Assembly (NCBI GenBank): GCA_009602725.1
Contig: WELB01000051.1
Span: forward strand, 255,562 to 271,300
Direction: 5' to 3'
From: Spirogloea muscicola
Taxonomy: Eukaryota > Streptophyta > Zygnematophyceae > Spirogloeales > Spirogloeaceae
DNA: 15,739 nucleotides
The notes under the pieces were generated by a model. That model had not been told where the DNA came from. It made no database searches and saw only the letters and a program-made list of their open reading frames with translations. Below, one piece after another: positions 1 to 8,345 of the stretch. Position 1 is the stretch's first letter. Each line of letters begins with the position of its first letter. Both the position numbers and the translations under genes were made by a program.

Positions 1-4
1 GGCC

Positions 5-3000
5 ATGGCCGCCGCTGCGCCGCCGCTGCGCTGCCCTGGCGACGCCGTCGCCGGGCCGCCGGGCCCCTCCACCTCCTCGCCAGGTAACGGCTCCCGTTAC
101 TTAAGTCTTCCCGTTACGTTACTGGTGGCGCATGTCAATAAAGGTTTTCTCTGCAGACCTGGGCGCCCATGACCACCGCCACTGACGGCCGCTGCCTGGC
201 GGTCGCCATGAAGGTGCTCGCCTCTGTGCGCCAAGCCAGGGCCGCCGCGGAGCGCTGCGGCTACGGGCGCGGCCGGCGGCGCGGGCGTCGCCGAAGCAGC
301 CGCGGCGGACGGCGGCCGTGGCGGCCTTTGCGGCCGCCAGCAGCAGCGCCCTCTCCGAGACGTCGTCGTTCCCAGTGAGCCCTTGTGCCTGACGCCAGAA
401 ATTGCTTACGTGTTGCGAAATCATCAGGTTACGAGGCCGTGCTACTTAAGCCAGAGCTACTCAGCACACCGCTGGTCTCCACGACTGTCAAGGGCTCTGG
501 CAGGCCTTGCCGATCATTGCTAGATGCTGCGGGATGAGACTTGCTTGGCCATTGTGGCCACGAGCAGCAGACAACGAGTTTAGTCTATATTGATGATGAT
601 TACATTCTACGTATCTACTTGTCAACAAAAGATGCTCATTGATATCTTGCTGTTTCAAGACAGAGACAGCGTATGCAGAACTCTGGTGCTGGAGGAAATT
701 ATTGCATGTTATGGTTGAGTGGCTCCAGTCTTTCAGTCAGAATTATGAGCAACAACCTTCCACCACTGCATGAATGTCTTTCAATTGACTCCTTTAACCC
801 CTAACCTCCCCCGCCCCCCCCATAAGAAGGGAGGTTGCACTGTCACAAGCACTAAGGGAGGGCGCTTCTTGGGCTGGCCATGATATCTGTGACAGTAAAG
901 AGGGCTTGGCAAGGGCCGATGCTAAGAAGTGATACCTCCTTGAGTGAATCACAGAACGTAGAGATGCTCTTAGCACTTAATGTGTAGAAGGCGGAGCTTT
1001 TGGGCTGCTGCATAGGCCGGTCATGACCCTCTCCATGATCACAATGTATGTATGTATGCCCTTCATTGCCCAGGGCGAGGCAAGGAAGTCGGAGCTCATG
1101 ACTGTGGGGGACGTGATGACCCGCGGCGCCCTCATTGCTGTCAAGAAGAGCACGACTGTTGATGAAGGTGAAGGGCAGCAGCTCCCTGGTTCTTGTTAAG
1201 ATCTACTTTGCTATGCTAGATGGCTCTCACGAAGGTGAATCAAGTCCAGAAGGGGTCATCAGCTATTGGAGTACATTGTTTTAGCCGAAGGCAAGTATGG
1301 GTGTGATGGACTCTGCTCTCTGCTGTTCTAGCTCCAAGAAGAGCAACAACTTCCGTGCAGGGCATATCCGGGATAAACTTGGACTCATACCTAGATTTCT
1401 TGCGCTTGTAGCTCTTGAGGCCCTCGTTGACAACCGCATCACAGGCATGCCGGTCGTCGATGACAATGGGAGGCTGGTGCGCCGCAACATTCCCGACCCA
1501 TACCTCTCTCCTTTGGAATCAACCCATTGTCATTGTTTTCATGCCTATCTGACATTGGGTTTTCCAATCTAATGTTCCCTTCTTCCTCCTTTCTGAATGC
1601 ACTGTCTTTGATTTCCCACCTCCTATTTCCACTGGGGTTGACCCCTAAGAGTGATCTGCTGTGGGGAGCGCATGGCAGTCCTTGATCAAGCATCTTCTGA
1701 CGTGTGCTGCACAAATTGCTTGCGCAGATTGGCGTGGTGTCGGACTATGATCTGCTGGCGCTTGACACCATATCAGGTTTGTGGGTGGAGTACTTGTCTT
1801 TCATGTCACTTCCATTGGTCTTTGAATACAAAGAAGAAGTGGAGTGGCATTGGTAGCTAATCTGCCTTTTCCCAAAGTCTTGCATGGGCAGTGCTCAACT
1901 TGTGTACATCAATCGAGATATTAATGGCCTATGCTTAATATAAGCTGGAGTTTTGTTCCTCTATCTATGTGCTTGCCTTCATCTATTGCTCGTACGCCCC
2001 TCCTAAGATAGCTGCAGTGACCACATATCCTCTGCATTCAGCTCTCATTACTGGAGGAGGAATGGCTTGTCTTTGACCTTCTTGCCGATGAGCAGCGAGT
2101 TTGCTAACCATGCTCTGCCATGCTGTACTGCAGGCGATAAACCAGCAGCAGCGACAGGCCTCTTTCCACAGGCTGGCAGCTCCTGGAAGGTGTTACTCTT
2201 AAACCAGAAGAGCAAAAGTAGGAGATTCAAGTATCTGATGGCTCACTTTGTTGCCTTCCACTGCAATTTAACCTCCCTTACTGCGCCCTACCACCATATT
2301 CATATGCACTGTCAGAGTTCTTGGGCTTGCTGCTAGTAGCAACGGCTTTTGTGAAGAACCAGTGCTCAACGCCAGCAGCAGGAAGAATGCAAGCTTGTTC
2401 ACACTTGAATGCAAGCTTGTTCACACTTGCTACTGTTGATTCACTGCAACTTTTACCCCATCAAGCAAGCTATAGAAGTGTCTTGGCCTTCTTGCAGATG
2501 TCTTGCGGAAGTCTTACTGCATCTCATGATCATGTTGCTGTTGCATGTGCCAGGCATTCAAGGAGATCCAGAAGCTCCTGCTGAAGACCAGGGGCACAAC
2601 CGTGGGGGACGTCATGACACCCTCGCCACTCGTCGTCCGCTCCATGACCAACCTTGAAGATGCTGCACGGTATGTCTCTTCATCACTTTTTTATTTGCAC
2701 CTAAGACGACTCTGCATAGATGTCTATGTATTCCATGCCTAGTCAATTTGCATGTATGTATTTGTGTGATGTTCATTTATCAAAGCAAGAATGTCAGATT
2801 TGCTACTTGCGCTCTGCATGTACTCAGGTTGCTTCTTGAGTACAAGTACAGGCGTCTCCCTGTTGTTGACGACACTGGCAAGCTGGTGCGCACCAGCTGC
2901 CTCTCCTGTACTCTTAACAGAGCGGTGTTATGGCAAGCAGCGGCATTGCCGCTATTTGCAGTGTACTGATTTTTTTAGTAAGCTACCTGCGGTGATTTAG

Positions 3001-3212
3001 GTGGTTGTAAGTCAGACCATGTCAGCTTCTTTCTGTATGCAGTCTGTACCAACTAGGTCCAGTCTCGTCTGGTACACAATGTGAGATTACAACCTGAGAA
3101 AGTGTATTTGCTTATGCAGGTGGGCCTCTTGACGCGCGGCAATGTCGTCCGAGCGGCACTACAAATGAAGCGAGACGCCGAGGCTCGTGGCATTTCCCCG
3201 CTTAAGGTCTGA
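5..3212 (+). CDS. CBSX: Tandem CBS-domain protein, plastid CBSX1/CBSX2 type (9 exons)
   Basis: Exons as read: 5-83, 214-374 (start uncertain), 1074-1167, 1412-1476, 1728-1776, 2134-2189, 2554-2669, 2828-2885, 3120-3212 (TGA 3210-3212). Phases agree throughout, giving about 256 aa; Arabidopsis CBSX1/2 are about 236-238. Residues 1-80 are rich in Ala, Arg and Ser with few acidic residues, like an algal plastid transit peptide. CBS1 is about 91-149, with TVGDVMT, TGMPVVDDNGRL and GVVSDYDLLALD. The linker holds the plant CBSX-type GDKPAAATGLFP segment. CBS2 is about 185-240, with VGDVMTPSPLVV, RRLPVVDDTGKL and GLLTRGNVVRAAL. Known for the family: stromal CBSX proteins bind adenosine nucleotides and modulate thioredoxins. 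Localisation here is inferred. The gene is convergent with MRS2 downstream. The weak point is the 5' end: the better-looking acceptor at 155-156 runs into an in-frame TGA at 183-185, so an acceptor at 213 or 252 is proposed. Confidence 0.93.
375..1073 (+). other. Long intron 2 of the CBSX gene, with a C-rich telomere-like tract
   Basis: This 699-base intron has a good donor (CCA|GTGAGC) and a CAG acceptor at 1071-1073. It is AT-richer than the exons. It contains a C-rich stretch at about 796-820 with two AACCCC-type units followed by a C8 run. I see no other gene or RNA in it. Confidence 0.75.
2385..2428 (+). repeat. Perfect 22-base tandem duplication in CBSX intron 6
   Basis: The unit at 2385-2406 (GAATGCAAGCTTGTTCACAC plus TT) is repeated exactly at 2407-2428. 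It lies inside the intron 2190-2553. Exact identity suggests a recent slippage event. Confidence 0.95.
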
Positions 3213-5188
3213 GGCCCACATGGGGCTGGGAGAGTGAGAGAAAAGATGTACTTGTGTGAGAATGTCTCCAGATTTTCTATGGCCCCAGGCCTTATTGTAA
3301 GCAAGCTTCCTATGAGATGAGGACTTTTGACATGTTGCATCACCTTTTCGTGATCAACCTGGAGCACTTTGATCCTTCAGTTTGATTGCACAACCTATTA
3401 TACTTGTTTGCAGTTGACTAGGATTCATGCTGCTATTCTTTGGGCGCAATCCAAGTCTGCAACATGGATTGACGTCCTGTAACCAGATACAGGCAGTTGA
3501 ATTCATATGAAGGACTTCTGACGAGCATGAATTTTGATATAATGAGCACCTTCCAGAAGACTGCCTCTTCTTGAGAGTTATTTATGCTTGTGTGTTGGTG
3601 TGTTTCGTCCTTCTCCTTTGCAACGATGAAGCGAGCTGGCTCTGGCGTCAGGCCCGTCATGAAGAGCTGCCTTCATGAGGACCTCAATGGGCACGCATGT
3701 GTTCTGGTGAATGACAGTGTCGTGCAAAGCAACAGGCTTGGGGGGAATTCAAGCATGCAACCTTAACAGTTGACCAGGAAACTGAGCAATTGTATGTCAA
3801 GTGGTGAGACTCAAGACACCAAGTAGATTCTCTTTCTGCTTATCGTCACTTTCCCGCGCTTTCTCTTTTCAATACCGGCCTTCAAGTAGCCAGGCCGGGT
3901 GGCAGGAGAAGGCTGCCTCGGTGCAAGCAACCAGATGATGGTACATGAAACCCAGACATGCTTGGCTGCATCATGACAAGTATCGAGGGAATGAAGGGCA
4001 GTACACCACGATCTGCTTCAAGATCTTGACATGGTAGGAAAAATCGTCGAAGCACAGATCCTCATCAATCAAACTTTCATCAGTGCGACACCTCAGGATC
4101 CCCTTGCATGATCTGTGAAATTGAGAACCTTTCTATTTCCTTGGGCAGTCTGTCTTAGTAAAACTGGCTGATTCGAATTTTGGTTCGTAGTGTTTTTCTT
4201 ATTCATTTCAACTTGTCTATGAATAATTTACCTTCCTGTAGTCAGAACTGAGGTGGGCTGTGAAGCCAGGCCCATAGTCCATCGAGGCTGCAACAGCACT
4301 TCCAGTCATGTTCCAGCAGGCTTTCTGTAATCAAGGTGGTGGGAGTGCTGAGAACTTGTGGTTGTCTGCAGCATCGCAAGCACTGCTCGTCTTTGATAAG
4401 TCACGCTGGTCAATGGTGGGGACAACCAGCCTTAATGGCTTTGAGCTTCTCGACTCGGCTGTAGGCAAGCACACGTCCCAAGCTCTCATCGAAAGGAGAA
4501 GGCTATGGCCCCACCGTACAAGGTGCTCTTACTGTAAGCGCAGCAGCCCAGCGGCAGCCACCTGTATCAGATGCAACAAGGAGGAGCGATGCGTGCGAAG
4601 CAGGTCGGGTGTGGCCCCCACCGCTGCGGCGACCCTGAGACCGCTGGCCTGGGTAAGGCGAAGCAGGAGCTTGGAAAGCTCTGGCAAATGGCTGTGAGAG
4701 GCCAGCCACAGGGAGAAGCAGCAGAAAGTGGGCAAGGGCTGTAGAGGGCCACCCCGCAAATAAGTTAACGAGGTCTAGAGGAGACAGAAGACGCACACCA
4801 CTCAGACAGCAATAGATCACTAAGGATGGCTGCTGATAAAGGAGTCAGCAGCCGCAAGTTGGTAAGAGTAGCAGCCAAGAAGGACGACCGGGACTTTCAT
4901 ATCACAAGCCGCAGTTGCAGTGCGCGCGTTTATTGACACGTGGCTGGCCCGTACGCACAGAAGCAGGGCCACATTGGCGTATTAGCAGTAATGCAAGCTG
5001 ACCATAACCATAACCCAACCCAAACCCTGAAGGAAAAATTCAAGAAACTTGGATGCGCCAGTAGTGGCGGCGACTGGGCGGCGGTCATCTTGGCGGCGGC
5101 GGTCAGGGGGCGGTGGGGGTCGGTGGTCATGGCGCTGTGGTGACTGCAAGCCTGATGGTCCACATCTTACTGAGCGCCAGGGCTGCAG
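3213..5188. other. Intergenic region between convergent CBSX and MRS2 genes
   Basis: About 2 kb holding both 3' UTRs and no recognisable gene. It contains a perfect inverted repeat at 3657-3678 (TCATGAAG, six-base loop, CTTCATGA) and an open frame on the plus strand at 4308-4697 (129 codons). That frame includes a C-x2-C-x9-C-x2-C pattern encoded at 4524-4574. I do not recognise the frame, it has no family match I can name, and it may be chance. No clear TGTAA for the minus-strand MRS2 gene was found here. Confidence 0.6.
3296..3300 (+). terminator. Candidate poly(A) signal TGTAA for CBSX
   Basis: TGTAA, the usual chlorophyte polyadenylation signal, lies 84 bases after the CBSX stop. It is the first TGTAA downstream of that stop. 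The cleavage site was not identified. Confidence 0.6.
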
Positions 5189-8125
5189 TCATAGAATGTG
5201 GCGGCGGCGTGCATATGCGTGCATGGCAGTGAAGAGCAGCGCGGCGCTGGCGGCCACGCCCGCGCTCACGATGGCGAATGCGTGTGGGTGGCCCTCCAGT
5301 GACGAGAGCAGGTTCATGCCTGCGCCACCATGGCCAACCGCCGCCGCCGCCGCCCATATTGCACGTCAGCAATAGCTTAGGTACAGCTTTGCTTTGCTAA
5401 AGTGCCACGCAATTATGTTGCCAAAGCGAAGGTGCTGTGAAAGCCACGGTGGCAAGGCATTGACGGCCTCAATGCGGCTTCGACTTGTGCGGAGGACTTG
5501 GCGAGGAGCGCCTACCAAACATGGCGGCCACGGTGCCCGCCGTAGCTGCCGAGCACGTCGCCATGTTCAGCACTACGTCCAGCCGCAGCAGCCGGTTCCG
5601 CGAGCTGCAGCGCAGCATCGCCGCCACCCACCGCCACCATCCGGCAGCTCCTCAGAGGCGTCAGGTCACCATATACCTAAGATGATGACTAGACAAGCTG
5701 GGGCACAGCATACCGCCTGAGCTGTTTACTTGTTACTGATTAGACATTTTAAGTATCTACTTGAAGCGCTAATTTCGATATTTCTAAATTGTATACCTAC
5801 TTGAAGCATGTTCACGAGCCTACAAGTCAGTGCTAAGGCACTTATGTCGACAAGGCACCTGTCGAGGATGGAGCGGAGGTGGTCAGACGTGGCATCCATG
5901 ACGAGGCGCAGCGTCTCGACTTCGCCCGTCACCTCCTCTGCCTTCTGCACGAAGTTCTCGACCAGCTCCTCCACCTCCGAGTGGTGCGCTGGGTGCGCAG
6001 GCCGGCCTGATGCCGCCTTTCGCGTCAGGTACATTTCCGCCATGTCCTGCCACAACCGCCGCCATGAAACCGCGCCGGCATACGGCAGAGGTCTAGTCAT
6101 CAGCTTTTGTGTTGCATTGGGCTCCTGCTCACAACTTTGGGCATAGGGTCAGCTTATGAGGTAGGGCTGGTCACTGTCTGTGCACCGAGGTTTCAGGAAA
6201 CGGCCACAGTGGTTTCGTTTATTTGAACCTCAAGTGCTGACAACAAGAGCCTCCATAATGACAGACTCTAATGGTATAGCCTGAGAGTGAGTTTGAGACC
6301 TCGTCATTCGCTAGGAGCTCCTTGAGGGCGTTGCTGATCTGGTTGGCAGTGAGGCCAAAGCGCAGCAGTCGGTTGCGGAGGATGAGGAACCGGCGCTGGT
6401 CCTCGTTGCTCAGCCCCTGGTCGTCGCTGCCATCGCCCTCCTTGAGCACCGCCCTCAGCAGCTGCACCAAGTACGCATTAATTACAGTCAGGGTTCAGGT
6501 TAAGGTTCACTAATAATAAGGTTAAGCTTCACTAGCAATTGCACTAAGACATAATTGTCTACGGTAACGTGATTTTGCCTTGACGATGTCTGGGAAGAGG
6601 CGCGTGAAGTTGCCGCGCAGCGCGCGGTCCACCTCCTCCAGCATCGCCTCCAGCATCCGCAGCTCGAACACCAGGCCCTCCTCGCCGTCGCCGGCGCCAC
6701 CTTCCCGTGGCCGGCCTCTGCCGCCACCACCATCATCACCGCCACCACCGCCAGTGGCTGTCTCAGGCGGCTCCCCGTCCCGGCATCGACCTCCTCGGTC
6801 GTCCCACGCCGGCATCTCACACTGCTCCTCCTCCCTCCTCCCCACCTCCGCCCTCCTCGGCCCCTCCTCCGCCCCGCTGACGTCCTCCCACGCCTTTTCC
6901 CACCCGCCCAAGTCGCCGCGCCGGTCCTCGCCGCCGCCATTGTCGCCGTTTTCTCTAGCTTCGCCACACGCTCCTCTGAGAGGCTGCTGCCACTGCCGCT
7001 CGCCATCATGGCCGCAGCTCCGCCTCTCCCTCTGCTTGTCCACCGGCTGCTGCCCGCTGTGGCGGTCGTGGGCTGCGGGGGCGGCGTCTCTGGCTGCCGC
7101 AGCCGCCAGCCTCGGGGGCGACGCCGGGAGGTTGGCGCGCGCGGCGAGCGCGGGCAGGAGGTACTGCTTCACGCGCGGCTGGTGGTGGTCGAAGACGAGC
7201 ACCTTGTTGGCGGTGATGATGGCCTTCACGTGACCCAAGCACATGACGATGGCCTTGCGCCGCGCCAAGATGGTCGGCAGCTGCGATGCGCAGACGGCGG
7301 CTGCCAAGGATCAGCGGCTGGGGGAAGGGTTTAGAGCTTAGGGGTGCCACTTAAACCCTTTGTCGAGGAAAAAGCTCGACACCATCGCATCTAGTGACCA
7401 ATTATGCGATCCTATCCGAGCAGATCCTCCTACATTTTCCCATCTGCGGGTCAGTGGGAGCGATAAGATGGAGGAACTTGATGGAGAGCTGAGGGCTTTG
7501 CCGAGGAAGCAACGCTGTGGCGGCAGCGAGGAGCTCAACGAGGGCACATGTGTAATGCGGAGGACTGATTGCTAAATAGCTGAGGCGCTCCTTGTTGTCG
7601 CGAGCGACACGGAAAGGCTAGGAAAGGCAGCCGAAGGCACGGAGAGGCAGCCCGCAGTGGCCTCGACAAGAGCCATGCAATGACAACGGCAGGACATGGT
7701 GCTGGGAAAGGCATGGGAAGCGTTAGGAAGGCAGTGCTGCAGAGGCAGCGCTCGGTCAAGGACGGCTATGGAGGGCAGGCAGACGGCGGCCTCGCCAATG
7801 GCCTCTCCGCAGCGGCAGATGGCCATCGTCGAAGCACGTGGCTGTCGTGTGATGCTGGGAATGGCATGGCAAGGCTTGAGGAGACGGCGGCGGCGGGGCT
7901 CGCCTGGTTGTGCGACGCGGGGTGCACGACGCGCAGGTCGCGCAGCGCCAGGCCCGTCTCCGACACCAGCTCCGCCTTGCGCAGCGCCACAAGGAAGCTC
8001 CGCGCCGGCCGCCCCGCCTGCGCCGCCGCCGCCGCCGCCGCCGCTTGAGCGAGCGCCGCNTCGGCGGCGGCGCGATGCGCGCCGCGGCCGCCGCCGCCGC
8101 GCGCGAGTGCGCGGACGAGGGCCAT
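5189..8125 (-). CDS. MRS2: MRS2/CorA-type magnesium transporter (6 exons)
   Basis: Exons in transcript order: 8125-7904, 7280-6579, 6461-6300, 6046-5859, 5604-5516, 5319-5189 (TGA 5191-5189), about 497 aa with consistent phase. Family marks: RDLRVVHP (62-69), the LPTILARRKAIV to AIITANKVLVFD block (75-105), LVFELRMLE (277-285), DMAEMYLTRKA (363-373, hallmark of plant-type MRS2), RNRLLRLD before TM1 (about 433-453), then FGMN (454-457) and TM2 (about 468-490) with a basic tail. GMN marks the pore mouth of CorA/MRS2 Mg2+ channels, which act as pentamers. The membrane (plastid, mitochondrial or other) cannot be told; the Ala/Arg N-terminus is compatible with an organelle. Oddities: a Gly/Arg/Glu-rich insert at about 115-270; GC donors proposed for introns 1 and 2; an ambiguous base at 8060 making residue 22 Asp or Glu. 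It diverges from PIS across a short promoter. Confidence 0.94.
7281..7903 (-). other. Intron 1 of MRS2, with repeated GGAAAGGCA-like motifs
   Basis: This 623-base intron runs between the RDLR exon and the AIITA exon. On the plus strand it carries several copies of GGAAAGGC (7611, 7621, about 7705) and related GGCATGG words. Near its 3' end is an inverted repeat of telomere-like sequence: AAGGGTTTA at 7325-7333 and TAAACCCTT at 7352-7360. Short open frames across it are not supported as genes. Confidence 0.7.
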
Positions 8126-8345
8126 TAGGAGGGGCGCTGTGATTCTTAACCGGCCATATTATACCCCACTGTTAGGCTTAATGTGCTGTGAATTTAGGCT
8201 AATTTCTCCATTAGCTTAAACCCAGAACTAACCCCCCCCCTCCTTGAACCCCTAGCCTCCCTCCTCGGCGGCGCGTCCGGCGCCTCCGGCGGCGGCGGCG
8301 GCGGCGGCGGATCAGGATTAGGGGCAAGGTCTTGGCGGCGGCGCC
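8126..8345. promoter_or_regulatory. Compact bidirectional promoter between MRS2 and PIS
   Basis: Only 220 bases separate the two divergent start codons, so both 5' UTRs and core promoters must lie here unless transcripts start inside the neighbouring gene. Visible elements are a TATA-like ATATTATA at 8156-8163, two direct copies of a TTAGGCT(T)AAT motif (8172-8182 and 8194-8203), an inverted relative ATTAGCTTAA at 8210-8219, a C9 run near 8231-8239, and a GGC-repeat tract at about 8287-8309. No transcription start was determined. Confidence 0.65.

Noticed and set aside
169-378. ATG frame at 169 as a CBSX start
   Set aside because: It stops at 376-378 and is out of phase with the exon encoding TVGDVMT; the neighbouring frame joins correctly through the donor after 374.
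589-602. C-box-like TTGATGATGA in CBSX intron 2
   Set aside because: There is no D box (CTGA) or closing stem within a suitable distance.
4503-4820. 105-codon and overlapping minus-strand frames
   Set aside because: They are overlapping frames of a GC-rich patch with no recognisable domain.
6580-7233. 217-codon plus-strand frame
   Set aside because: It is antisense to MRS2 exon 2. The minus strand carries conserved MRS2 blocks; this frame is a compositional shadow.
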